DNA of 64,000 nucleotides from Zygnema circumcarinatum (taxonomy: Eukaryota > Streptophyta > Zygnematophyceae > Zygnematales > Zygnemataceae): assembly GCA_037447605.1 (NCBI GenBank), contig CM074817.1:1716886-1780885 (forward strand), written 5' to 3'. The notes below the pieces were generated by a model. That model saw only the letters and a program-made list of their open reading frames with translations. It ran no database searches and was not told where the DNA came from. Positions 23,223 through 35,089 of this stretch are shown one piece after another. Position numbers and translations under genes: made by a program. Each line of letters starts with the position of its first letter. Positions within the stretch are counted from its first letter, which is position 1.

Positions 23223-26200
23223 ATGGATACTCCTGCTACGCCAGGCCGCATGGGAGAAACGCTGTGGGAGCGGCGCCGCATGGGGGGCGAGGCATGTTCT
23301 CCCGCTCCCCTCTCCTTCGCCAGCCCTGCCCGGCAACATCGTTCGAGTGGAAAGACACCAAAGCGCGACATGCAGGTGGGAATTTAATTTCTCCCTCCAC
23401 CATTTCTACTGCGCTTATGCTAATGTGAAGGTGAATTTTGAATGCACTCGGAAGCGATTGGAAGGTGATGCTGCCTAGGTCACACATTGAGTTCATTCGT
23501 GGCGAGAAACAGAATGACTTAATTCTCATACTCGCATGTTGGAGGAGGTTCGTACTGCGATCTGAATTGCTGTTTGAACGCTCTCTGAGTGCAGGGCGAT
23601 CGCTTTATCCCGAGCCGCAGTGCGATGGACCTTAATGTGGCGCTGTTTTCTCTTAAACATGATCTGGCAAAGGAGAATTCAAATCAAGATAACATGGTTT
23701 CTATCTCATCCCCGTTGAAGGTGTGTGCGTTCTCTCGACTCTCCACCTAGACCTCCATTCGTCTGCTCACCTTAAAGGCTATGCATGTTTTTATAACAAT
23801 ATCAGTGGGCCATGCCGTAAAGGAAGCGCAGTTTCAGCATGTATTGAGGTATCGATCAATCAGGCAAAGGAAACATAATGTTGAACAACCAGTGAAGTTT
23901 ACATATATCTCAACAGAGTCAAGCTGAAGCAAGGTTTGACCGTACCACGAGAAACGCCATTAAATTAGATTAAAGGGAGCTGCGCAAGATTCTACGCAAA
24001 GGAAATGTAAAATCTGTTTTAACCTCTTGAACAGATTAATTAATTAATAGGAAACTCATTTAATTTAATTTTATACATACGTATGCTTCTTATTTATTTT
24101 CCTTCGTCAACCTAAATAAGTAGTCGATTTCTTTAATCAAGTTAAATGAGTAACATTAACACCAAACCACAGCGGAATTCGGTGTTTAACTGAACTCTAA
24201 CCTCTTGAAAAGGTAATCAAGCTGCAAACCATAGTCAAAGAATGCATCCATTTAAGCTACCTCAGCAAACTACCAGCCAACCCTGCATCCCTCCAGCATT
24301 GCCCCACGGATGAGCCGCTCATTTCCTCTTTTCTGGTTGTGTAATTTTTAATCTTTTAATTTGGGAGACCACTCAGCACCCAGTCCCACACAATGCTTCT
24401 TTGTCAGTGAGCAGCAGCTCCTCTAGGCCTTGATTCCCCCATCCCTCTTCAAGGAGACTAACCACGAGACTCGTGCCTTGTGGGTGGACAGGAGGATTAC
24501 AAGCGGAAACTGGCAGAGAATTTCTTACAGCCCGGGACTCCCGGGCAGAGCAAAATCCTAGCCTTTAGAAACCGGCCCTCCCCCCCCACACCCGGACATG
24601 AAAGTCAGCTGCGCGACCTCTACGCCTCCTCCGCCACCTCTGCTCAACCGCGCAGGACATTTCGCCAAGTGGCACAGGTCCTCCCTCTGCCCTCCCTCTC
24701 TGCAATTCAACCCCAACGAACGCAACATAATCGCTTGCCTCCCTCCCTCCCTCCCCTCCTCCCTCCCTCCCTCTCTCCCTCCCTCCCTCTCTCCCTCCCT
24801 CCCTCCCTCTCTCCCTCCCTCTCTCCCTCCCTCCCTCCCTCCCTCCCTCCCTCCCTCCCTCCCCTCACAAAAGCCCTGTTCTCTGCAGTGCTCTGAGCGC
24901 ATTCTGGACGCCCCTGAGCTGGTCGACGACTACTACCTGAACCTCCTCGACTGGAGCTCCCACAACCAGGTGGCCGTGGCTCTGGGCACCACCGTGTACC
25001 TGTGGGAGGCGGATACGGGCACCATCCAGCTGCTCATGCAGACGGACGCCGCGGACGACTACGTGACGAGCGTGTCCTGGGCCGCGGATGGGCGCCACCT
25101 GGCTGTGGGCCTAAACAGCTGCGAGGTGCAGCTGTGGGATGTCAACCGACTGCGACAGGTGGGTGGGACTGGGGGAGGGAGGCAAAAAAGGGTTCAAATA
25201 AGGGTTCAAATAGGCACAAACAAAGAGAGTATAATATAGTATCTACATAGTATAGTGTAGATATGTTGTGGTTGGAGGCCGGGCTGAGTCACTTCGACAT
25301 GTGCTATGTTATGATTACTTTTTCATTCACAGGGGGAGGGAGGGGGGGTGTAGGAGGTTTAAGTTGAAGGCGATTCGATTATTGATTGATCGAGAGAGAG
25401 CATGGGGGGGGGTTCAGGTGAGGAGGATGGCAGGTCACCGTGCTCGCGTGGGAAGCTTGGCATGGAACGGACCGGTCCTCTCGTCGGGAGGGAGAGACTC
25501 CGTCATTCTCAACCATGACGGTAAACAGCCAATATCTGTAATACGATGCAAAGCAAAGCTTTCTACTTTCTACTTTCTTTCCAGAATCTTGTGACATTGG
25601 CAGTTCAAACTCGACCTCTTACCACCGACCCTGTTGATGTTTCCTTGCCAGTGCGCATGCGTGAGCACGTGGTTAGCCGGTTGACTGCTCATGAGCAGGA
25701 GGTCTGCGGTCTCCGCTGGTCAAGAAGTGGTCAGCAGCTCGCAAGCGGAGGAAACGATAACCGTCTCTTTATTTGGGACGCAGCCATGACCTCCTCCTTC
25801 AGCAGTCCTGGAGGAGGCTCACCAGCCGGCTCTCCCCCCGGAGGTAACCCTAAAAATGCATTAAAAAAAAAAAAAAAAATGCATCAAAAAAAAAAAAAAA
25901 ATGCATCCCTATTGCCATGCTTCTTCCCTGCTCCTCTCATGCTCAAAAAGAGTCCCTTAATGCCGTGTAGGAGTCCTTGTTCGAATGCCGTTGGAGCCGA
26001 CGGGAACGGAACTGAAGTGAAGGGTGGTTGCATGTGCGCAGGCAGCCGGTGGCTGCACCGGTTGGAGGCACACACGGCGGCGGTGAAGGCCCTTGCGTGG
26101 TGCCCCTTCCAGAGCAACCTGCTCGCCTCGGGTGGGGGCACAGCCGACCGCTGCATTCGCTTCTGGAACACGCACACGGGGGCATGCCTCAGCTCCGTCG

Positions 26201-26376
26201 ACACGCACTCGCAGGCACGAAAGAGAAAGAGAGGAGAGAGGGAGAGAGGAGAACGAGAGAGGGAGCGGCGGGAGAGAGGAGAGGAGAGAGAGGAGAGAGA
26301 GGATGAGAGAGAGAGGAGAGAAAGAGAGGAGAGGAGAGAGAGGAGAGAGGAGAAAGAGAGAGGAAAGAAGAAGAGA

Positions 26377-26448
<72 letters not shown>

Positions 26449-27000
26449 AAGCGCGCTCCTGATAGGACGCGGGTTACAGGTTAAAGGACAGTTTTTAAGT
26501 TTTTTTTTTGTGGGAGTTTTCACGTGCAGGTGTGCTCTCTGCAGTGGTCTACGCACGAACGAGAGCTTTTGAGCAGCCATGGCTACAGTCAGAACCAACT
26601 GTGCCTCTGGAAATATCCCTCCATGACCAAAATGGCTGAGCTTACAGGCCACACTGCGAGAGTCCTGCACTTGGCGCAGGTGAACCGAGTTCATAGTAAA
26701 CGACTTGCAGGCAGACACATAACAGTGAAAAGAAAAACCTCATACTTTCACCTTGCTCTAAAACCTCTATTCTTTAGTGGCCGCCCAGAAACTTCTAACC
26801 TTAGTCTTTCTTGATCTGATAAACGTACTTCTCTGTTTGAGCTGCAGAGCCCGGACGGCAACACTGTTGTGTCTGCAGCTGCTGACGAAACTCTCCGTTT
26901 TTGGAAAGTTTTCGGGTCTCCGGAAAAGAATCAGAAATCCGCCAAAGGGAAGGGAGTAGAGCAGCCCGGATTGGCCCTCAAACGCATGAACATTCGGTAA
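23223..27000 (+). CDS. CDC20: CDC20-type APC/C activator
   Basis: Nine exons: 23223-23375, 23595-23720, 24492-24677, 24889-25158, 25418-25520, 25652-25843, 26042-26214, 26530-26679, 26848-27000; phases agree, 501 residues. APC/C-activator landmarks are present: C-box DRFIPSR, followed by [10 protein letters not shown] as in CDC20 rather than FZR; a KEN box (LAKENSN); [11 protein letters not shown]40 blades beginning [20 protein letters not shown] and ending [12 protein letters not shown]; and the C-terminal Ile-Arg tail (RMNIR) that docks on the APC/C. It recruits substrates for ubiquitination at the metaphase-anaphase transition. Intron 3 is a CCCT tract ending at the acceptor; intron 7 is GA-rich and has a GC donor (CAG|GCACGA), the only choice that keeps SSVDTHSQ joined to VCSLQWS in frame. 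Confidence 0.93.
24737..24862. repeat. (CCCT)n tract in CDC20 intron 3
   Basis: About 125 bases of CCTCCCTCCCTC directly upstream of the acceptor at 24888. It may act as an oversized polypyrimidine tract. Its translation as SLPPSLPPS is not evidence of coding. Confidence 0.95.
26219..26452. repeat. (GA)n purine tract in CDC20 intron 7
   Basis: GAGAGAGGAGAGAG sequence, purer towards 26380-26440. It fills most of the GC-AG intron between 26215 and 26529. Confidence 0.95.
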
Positions 27001-27308
27001 TGGGATAGAGACACAGTTCACATCCGCGGCAAAGGATGAAGGTTCACGGGACGGACTCGGATAGAGAGCGCGAGATTGAGGTAAGATAGGTTTGGGGATT
27101 GTGAAAAGATGTCTCGTCCAAATGCTCGTGCTATGTGCTTTGGGTGGTATATCTAACTTGTGTGTTTTGTGTGTGTTTCTCAGTGTCACTTCTGAGTAGA
27201 GGAGATGGGCTTCAGTCACTCAGACTCCTGTTCGGTCAGCGCTCAGTACTTGACGACTTGTGCCATAATAAGCGGCAGGTGAGAGAACTGCCAACGTATA
27301 TATATAAG

Positions 27309-27397
27309 AGGGAGAGGGAGAGGGAGAGGGAGAGGGAGAGGGAGAGGGAGAGGGAGAGGGAGAGGGAGAGGGAGAGGGAGAGGGAGAGGGAGAGGGA
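27309..27397. repeat. GAGAGG hexamer microsatellite
   Basis: About fifteen uninterrupted 6-bp units of GGGAGA. The length makes it a likely polymorphic site. Confidence 0.95.
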
Positions 27398-29056
27398 GAC
27401 GTTTTTTAATTCCTCAAGCCTCTGCTTCACAGCACAGCCATTATCTACCCCCTGTGGGTCGCTATATTTTCGCATTAACAAGTTCTGGTGGGGAATGGTA
27501 ATCGACAGGCTCAATCTGAGAGTACGTCAGACAGACACGTGGCGATCTTGCACTATTTCAACCCCACCATGCTGTTTTCGCCTTGTGATTTTCTCAAGCG
27601 GTTTGAGCGAATGAAACTTGTTTACTTTCGGCGCTCTCCTCAGAAAGGTTGACGTCGCTTCCCTTAAGCCCTCGTTTTCCGTCCCTAAACCCTAAACCCT
27701 AAAACCTAATCCCGTCTCCATTTTCACCCTCCGCTTCCTTCTCACTTCATTTGTCCGCTGGTTGCACTTAGTTCCCTCAAGTACTCGCCTCTCGGTGCGC
27801 ACCTTTCCCTTTCTACCTTCACCTCGAACTTTTCTTCCCCCCATTCTTGAGGTTACTCGTTCCTTTCTCTCTCTTCCTCTCTGTATTCTCTCCTTTCTCT
27901 TTTGTTGCTTCCTCTCTGTCACATATCACCTCGAACCTCTCTCTTCCTCCTCTCACGCCCATTCAATGATTCCTCTGTCCTCTGTTTTCCTGCTTCTTCT
28001 GTTATTTTGTTGTCTTCCTCCCATCTCTCGTCTCCCCATACTCGGCCTGAATTCACTCGCTTGTTTCCTCCGCTTCGTTCTTATTCTTCACTTTCCAGTC
28101 CTCCACTCGTTCTCTTTGTCTTTGCCATTCTCTTCTTCCTCTCTCCCTCCCTCCGTCCTTTCTTCTGCCTTGTTGTGCCTCGAAAGCCAACACTCCTTGA
28201 CTCTCACACCTCGTTGCCTCCTCCTTCCGTCAGTAGTCACTAACCCTAATCCGTTGCATGATGTGCATGGCCGGTTCACTGCTCTCGTGGTGACACAATA
28301 TTTGTTTTTCTTTCGGCAAAGTGGGAGCTCGTCAAGCAAGTGGCGAGAGGGCGCTGCGAGCGAGCCGGAGGGGAGAGCCATTGGTTGGCGCAGCCATTGG
28401 AAGGCGAGCCTGTTCAGTGTGGCCTGTCCTCGCCGGGACTATTTATGAGCTGGGAATACTTGCGAGGAGCGTCTAGCAAAGAAACCTTCTAGGGTTTGAA
28501 GTGATTGCACAATGTTGGCGCTCAAAATGAAAAAGCGTAGCAACTATGTGCTGGTTGCGTGGCCCAAAGTCACCAAAATCTTAAAATGTTACAGCCTTGC
28601 GAGGCTAGTGACAAAGGACCAAAGGACCATTGGCGTGACCTTGAGAGTAGCGGATCCTCCATCCAGGAGCGTCTTCATCCAAGTCCTCGCGTAGAAGCTG
28701 GTGCTAGTTTATGTTTATGCGCCACTCCGTTGCTTGCAAGCACAGTCCTTGCACGCACCGGAACATTCTTCATGTCCAAAGCTTGTCTCATGAAGTGGTG
28801 ATGAGTGCTATGGCCAGCGTTGCTTGAGAGTGCGGCAAGTGGAAGTTAAAACTTCATATGCGTGTGTAGGGCACACAGGAGGCCTCACCTTTAGGGTTGC
28901 GGGCACGCCCACCATCACGACCCATGCATGCCCCGGGGCATGTGCCCTCACTCCGCATAGTAACTACGCCAACCATTGGAATGGCTGTAAAGGCAGCCAA
29001 CCATTGATTCAATATTGGATGGGTGCAAAGATCGCCAACCATTCCAATGGTTCCGA

Positions 29057-29145
29057 ACCCATGCCCCCCCATGCCATGCCCCCCATGCCATGCCCCCCAT
29101 GCCATGCCCCCCCATGCCATGCCCCCCCATGCCATGCCCCCCCGT
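29057..29145. repeat. CCATGCCCC tandem tract upstream of legumain
   Basis: Alternating CCATGCC and ATGCCCCCC units adjacent to an AACCATTGG array. The same pair of repeats occurs together in opposite order at 21957-22570 upstream of CDC20. Confidence 0.85.
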
Positions 29146-29541
29146 CAGCCCGCCCTCGCACGGCTGCCAGCCTCCGCATACGTCATCATCTGCACGCAGC
29201 GCCCGCCACGTGGCGTGCCGGACACTGTGCAAACCGTTTTTACAGAGATCGGGTCCTTTACCCGCTTCCGTACAAGGCGACCGTCGAGACGCCTCCGTCC
29301 GTCCACGTCCGTCAGCGGCGGATCGCTGCGCTCACTTTCGGTTATTTCTTCCCGCTATAAACAGTCTGTGGGTTAGAAATGACGTCACCAACCGGACGTA
29401 CTGTCAACGTTTGTTCGAGCGTCCCGTCCTTGAGCTCTGCCTCGGCTTCATTTCTTGCCCGCAGCGCTGCCCTCGTGCTACAAAGGGGGGGAGGGAGAGG
29501 AAAGGTCTTCTTCTAAGGAGGCGGTGGAGCTGCAGATCGCC

Positions 29542-32500
29542 ATGGCCGCTATAGCGCTTCCCTTCTGCATGTTGCTGCTTGCCGCCTCTGTCCCGGCGGC
29601 TTTGTCTTCCCGGAATGCTTTTGAACACTTTTTGCGGCTCCCGGGCGGTGAAGAGGCTGATACAGAAGCTGAATTTGGAGGAACCAGATGGGCTCTTCTG
29701 ATTGCTGGATCGTCTGGATATGGCAACTACAGGCACCAGGTATGGCTTCCTACTCGGGTAGCTCACTGGCAGATGGGATAGAGTTGCGTGCTTGCTCTCT
29801 TTTTTTTTTTTTTTTTTTTCGCTACTTCAATATATTGGTGCCTGTATGAGTTGTATGTATGTGTGTTGTTTTTCTTCAGAAGGGAATTTCCAATTGGCTG
29901 CTCTGCCTCGTGCATGATGTCATGCAAATTCTTCAATGTATTGTAGCGTCTGTTTTTCTGCAGGCGGACATCTGTCATGCATATCAGCTGCTGAGGAAGA
30001 ACGGCCTGAGGGAGGAGAACATTGTCGTCTTCATGGCGGATGACATCGCGCATAACTCTGAGAACCCTCACAAAGGCATCATTATAAATCGGCCGGATGG
30101 GGAAGACGTCTATGAAGGAGTTCCCAAGGTACGGGCATCCATGGTTTGACCCCTGGATCAGGCAAACGCAGCATCTTTTTCGTCCCTTTTTTTCGACTGC
30201 TGGATTTTGTCCATGAACGGCTGCGTTTGTGCCATTTTCGTGTTGTCCCTCTTTGGCTGACAGTCCTGGCCCTGCTTCGATTTCAGGACTATACGGGCCG
30301 GAATGTTTCGGTGCACAATTTCGTGGCGGCTCTGAAGGGAGATAAGGACGCGGTGTTGGGAGGCAGCGGGAAAGTGGTGGCGAGCGGACCCAAGGACCGC
30401 GTTTTTGTATTTTACAGCGATCATGGCGGGCCCGGAATTCTTGGTGGGGCTTCAACGCATTTGAGATAAACCACATAACTTTGAGTAGCCCAAAAGACAA
30501 TTTGGCGAATTCGGATCGTAAAAGCTTTGTTCAGGATTGAGTCTAGTATGGCGATTTGCCCTGGCTTCATTCCTGCAGCTCGGTACATCGTATGACCTTT
30601 TGCACAATGTTAAGTCGAGACAATACAAGCTTTGACTTTGTGGGCTCGCTGGTGGATGGGAGAACTGACAACGGGAAATTGATTCAGAACTATAATTCGA
30701 GCAAGGAGATCTGTGGCTTATCACGTTACCATCTTTCCTTGTTTATTTTTATTTTTTTATGCAGGGATGCCAACGCTGCCTTTCCTTTTTGCGAATGACA
30801 TCGTCGATGCCCTCGTGGAAAAGCATGCAAAAGGGGGCTACAAGGAGCTGGTGAGTGTAAGGGGGTCCTTCTGGAAATGCGGAAGAGTATCTGTTCCAAA
30901 GACAGGATTACATCCAGACAGGAATGCGTTCTCCCGTTCATATCTTCGTTTTGCTTTGGTCTTTCGTACTTCAAGTTGTTTCTTGCGTCGGACATGGAGC
31001 TCGTTTCCATGGCGCGCTTGCAATGTACTACGTTACAGTGCTCAGTTTATAGTTCGCAGTGCTTTTTTTTAAACTCCACCTCGGAGTAGCTTGTATCAGT
31101 CAATGCCCTTCATCATTCCTATCACTCATTTGCTTTACTTTACGCACAGCCCAATGCTCTGCATGCGCTTTCCAACAGTCCCCTTACCGCACAACCTAGC
31201 AATCAGACCTCTCTGTATGCAGAGTCAACTTCCTCACTGCCATTTTGCTGTACAGGTCTTTTACTTGGAGGCATGCGAGTCTGGCAGCATTTTCGAGGGT
31301 CTCCTTCCTCCTGATATCAGCGTGTATGCGACCACTGCCTCCAACGCTATGGAGAGCAGTTGGGGCACGTACTGCCCCGGAATGGAGCCTTCCCCTCCGC
31401 CGGAGTTTGAGACCTGTTTGGGAGACCTGTACAGCGTTGCATGGATGGAGGACAGGCAAGTTCTTGGGGTCTGCTTGAACTGTGGCTTGTTAACCAATAA
31501 CAGAACAACAGAACAACAGACCAACAGAACAACAGAACTGAACTGAACAGAACTGTTTAGGTTTAGCTCGAGTTCAGAGCAAAGAAAGGAAAGTTTCGTG
31601 GTTTATTTTTTCAACAGTTGAATGCTCACAGGCTCCTTCTGAGTGCAGGGGGCTCGGCTACCAAACACAGAAGTGTTTTTAGCCGGGTAGAGAGGAGGGG
31701 ACGTGTTTTTGTTTTAGTATTATCTGCTTGATAACTTGTTTTTGTCAAGTCGATCTGAAGCTTTACCCTTTCTTTTGTGGCCTTTGGAATGTGCAGCGAC
31801 ATCCACAACCTGGCCAAGGAGACCTTGAACGATCAGTACAAAATTGTACGGATTACTATTCCCCTTGTGCTTTTTTCTTCCTCTGTGTGCTTTTGAATGC
31901 CCAAAAGCCATTCAAGGCAGCAGCACTTCTGGTTCATGTTTTCATGTTGCCTTTTGTTCTTCATCTCTTTGAAGAAAGATCAGGCAGTCCTTTCTCGGGT
32001 TTCTTTTTTTTAGGGTTTCACCGGTGCCCATTATGCAAGCTTGTCCTGTCCTTTCGGAAGTTTTGGGGTCGACAGATGAATTCTGTTGTGCGAAGGGCTT
32101 TATAAGTTTTCAGCGCACAGCCCTCGAGGGTGGGAGGAGAAAGCTCCCTATGATATGCTTCTTGAAGAAATTTCTGTCTCGTTGGTCTGTAGGGCTCTTC
32201 AAGAATTGGGGATCTACTGATGATTGCATCTCCCTTTTGTTCAAATCCGTGCGGCTGAGTATTGCTGCTTGCTTCTAGAGGGCTTTCGTGGTTTCGTGCG
32301 GTGGAGTTTCATTTGTTGAGCAGGAAATTCGTGAACAGAAAGTCATTACAATGGGGCTGAATGATTTTGTGCCAGCTACGTCAGCTGAGTTGTGCAGTGC
32401 TCCAATTTTCCTCTGTTTTCATTGCACTTTCAGTCAACTGCCTCTCTTTGCATGCTGTTGCATCCCTCCAGCCCCATGTTACTAACACCCCATATGCTAA

Positions 32501-34170
32501 TCCGTGTGCCCATGTCCATCTCTATACCGTTCGTTGCCTTTGTTGCATAATTCAGTCTAATTCAGTCATAATTCATTCAATTCAAACCCTGAAAACTCAG
32601 TCTGATGAGTCAGCGGCTCTCCCTCTCTCTCTCTCTCTATCCCTCTGCAGGTGAGAGAGCGAACCTCCAACCATGCGACCTACGAGGCAGGGTCCCATGT
32701 GATGCAGTACGGCGACCTGCACATACATAAGCAGCCCGCGAGCGTCTTCATGGGAACGGACCCTGAAAATGAAAACGCACCGGCTGCAGTCGTTCCAGAT
32801 GCTTCCAAAAACGCGGAGCTCACTGAGAGCATGGGAGAAGGTCTGAGGATGTTTTACGCAGGTCAGAAGATGGGTACAGTAAGTCAACGGGATGCGGAGA
32901 TGCTTCATCTCTGGCATAAGGTCAGTTTTCTTTGCAGCAAATGTAAGGGGGAGGAAATGAAAGGAGTAAGGAAAAAAAAAAAAAGCAGCATTGAAGGAGT
33001 AAATTATTGCTGACTTGGAGTTTTCTTTTTTTGGAGAAGTGGTTTACGGTTAGTGTAGTTTAGTTCTTAAGTCTGTGCATGCTCTCGCCAGTTATTCGTA
33101 TGATACTGATCACCATACGGTCACTATAGACTCAATTTGACGATAGCTTCTCAGAGGTTGATCGAATCAACTATGCCTTGAGTTAACACCTAAGGTAGTG
33201 CTCGAGTCATTATGTGATCGATAATCTCTCTTAAAATACGCTAAAACTTGTCAGACATCCCGAGCGGGGAAGACAAAGATTGAAAAGGCATCTCCTCAAT
33301 AGATTTTCCGATGAAAAAACAAAAAAAAACCTCAGCAAGTACCTCAGTCTTATGTACTCCCTATGTTGATTTGTGGGCTTGCTTGCTTGCTTGTTTTCAG
33401 TACAAAAATGCCCCTGAGGGGTCGCCCCGCAAGAGGCAAGCGTTGGAGGAGATCAACCTCATGTCGTCGGAGCGCGCCCACATCGACCGGTCGGTGGACC
33501 TCACAGCGACGCTATTGGTGCAGACGGCGGAGGCCGCCCCCTTCTTCAAGCTGACGAGGGGGGAGGGGCAGCCGCTGGTGGACGACTGGGACTGCCTCAA
33601 ATCCATGGTGGGTTTCTTCCATAATGCCACATTTGGAGCAGCTCACTAACACCTGCTTGAACGGTCTGTAAAGTCTTCGTGTGTGTGAATGCCGAGCTAT
33701 GACCGAGCAGAGAGAGAGAGGGAGAGAGCGAGAGAGAGAGAGAGTGCGAGAGAGAGCGAGAAAGAGAGAGACGAAGAGAGAGAGAGAGAAGAAGAGAGAA
33801 GAAGAGAGAGAGAGGGAGAGGGACACCGAGAGAGAGGGAGGTTTTGGAGAGAAGGGGGAACAGGGTCCAGGGAAACCTAAACTATGTTGGTCCGGCTATG
33901 TGCGACATGATGCGCTTTTCTCTGAAAACTTTCCGAATCGCTGTATTGGGCAAGCAAAGCACTCCCACTGAGGAAGGCCCCATTGCTGGTGTGCAGGTCC
34001 GCTCCTATGAGTCGAAGTGTGGCCTGCTCACTCAGTACGGAATGAAGCACACTCGAGTGTTTGCAGCGCTCTGCAACGCGGGGGTCTCTCCGGAGGCTCT
34101 TGGAGGGGCGGCAGCCATGGCCTGTGCAGGCTCCATGCGCCATGTCAGCACGGACGTGTACAGCGCCTAA
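29542..34170 (+). CDS. Legumain / vacuolar processing enzyme (C13 asparaginyl endopeptidase)
   Basis: Nine exons: 29542-29739, 29964-30128, 30287-30443, 30765-30850, 31256-31455, 31797-31845, 32651-32920, 33401-33607, 33997-34170; phases agree, 501 residues, close to the usual plant VPE length. A signal peptide ([15 protein letters not shown]) is followed by a short propeptide and the catalytic domain: [20 protein letters not shown], catalytic His in SDHGGPG, catalytic Cys in EACESGS, then [18 protein letters not shown]. The C-terminal LSAM-type prodomain ends with [15 protein letters not shown] and a Cys-rich tail. Such enzymes are activated by autocatalysis in acidic vacuoles and cleave after Asn. 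Intron 5 uses a GC donor (CAG|GCAAGT), required to join MEDS to DIHNLAK. Intron 8 contains a GA tract at about 33700-33845. Confidence 0.95.
31497..31555. repeat. AACAACAGA microsatellite in legumain intron 5
   Basis: Imperfect AACAGAACAACAGA and GAACTGAACAG units shortly after the GC donor at 31456. Confidence 0.8.
33700..33845. repeat. (GA)n tract in legumain intron 8
   Basis: GAGAGAGAGCGAGAGAGA sequence, sense-strand purine, between the last two exons. Confidence 0.95.
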
Positions 34171-34708
34171 GGCCCTCAGCATCTGCAGAGGACGAGAGAG
34201 GGGCTGCAGGGAGAGGCAGCTTAAGCTGGCAGTACATATACTACTCGAGCTGTGTGTGACCGTTGACGAAAGAGAGTGAAGTGTATGGGTGTAAAGAATA
34301 CGAGGCGTAGATACCAACAGTAGGAATGAATGAATGCCTGTAAATAGTTTCTGTACCTTGCAGATGTCGTATATGTGTGACTTGGGAACGGGCCCCCGGT
34401 CGTAGTCGCCAGAGTTAACGAAGGGTTGAGAGAAGGAGCGTGAGAGGAGGCGCTCGGTAGAGGGAGGAGGGGGAGGGGATGGCGCAGCGGCGTCCTACCA
34501 AACCCGAAAAGTTTGGGAATTGGAAGTGGGCTGCACTTAGCCACACTCTCTGTGTGTGATGCTTTTTTTCGTCTTTGAGGTTCCTAAGTTGAAAAACTAT
34601 GAAGATGATGAAGATGACAAAGGGGAAGAAGTAGTCGCATGCGGAGTCAGCTAGGAGAGGATGGAAGGCGTGGTGGAAGAAAAGTAAGAGATGTGGCATT
34701 GATCTCAC

Positions 34709-34803
34709 GATGTCGATGCTATCAAATGTACATGGACAAAACCATCATGGGGAACCACGCGGAACTGGTCGCAAAGAACGTAAGGACAATAGAAAATAGC
34801 TCG
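34709..34803 (+). repeat. Dispersed coding-like repeat (best copy)
   Basis: Shares long stretches with 9251-9345 (ATCAAATGTACATGGACAAA; GGAACCACG; ACTGGTCGCAAAG) and weaker stretches with 5081-5151. Translated in one frame the copies read NHAELVAKNVRTIE, NHEGLVAKDLSTIE and NHEKLAAKDLRT, so similarity persists at protein level. Probably the remnant of a transposon ORF; family unknown. Confidence 0.6.
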
Positions 34804-35089
34804 GAGCGGAAAGTAAATGACTTGTTGCGGTCTCAGTCTACAGGATGCAAGTGCACGTGAGGCAACATCTTCATCCTTTTAAGTTAGACGATCCTGAAGA
34901 ATTTGGCCCAAACAACTTTTGCTCTGGATACACAACAGCTGTGAACTGCTCAATAGGAATCGACATGTCCATTCATATGCAAAAATCTGCTCTTATATTG
35001 AGGGAGGACGAGAGGCTTTGGAGATGATTTAAGTAAACGAAACCTCACCATGCGGGTATCAAAGGGGCAGCATCCCATGGGCTACAGTA

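Larger units (their letters stand above)
27001..29541. other. Intergenic region CDC20 - legumain
   Basis: 27309-27397 is a perfect-looking GAGAGG hexamer array. 27687-27713 carries three CCCTAAA-type telomere-like units. 27715-28240 is CT-rich without a supported gene. 28560-28640 has weak similarity to the dispersed coding-like repeat. 28970-29058 is an AACCATTGG array followed at 29057-29145 by a CCATGCCCC tract. A CCACGTGG lies near 29206. The legumain promoter must lie in the last few hundred bases. Confidence 0.6.

Noticed and set aside
26219-26484. Arg/Glu-rich extension of the CDC20 frame past 26214
   Set aside because: It is (GA)n intron translation. The CDC20 family sequence resumes exactly at 26530 after a GC-AG intron.
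27715-28448. 228-codon Ser/Leu/Phe-rich + strand ORF
   Set aside because: It is a CT-rich stretch without start context, domain or homologous look; open frames are expected from its composition.
31456-31546. Read-through of legumain exon 5 into an Asn/Thr-rich tail
   Set aside because: The family sequence continues with DIHNLAK at 31797 in the correct phase only if the GC donor at 31456 is used.
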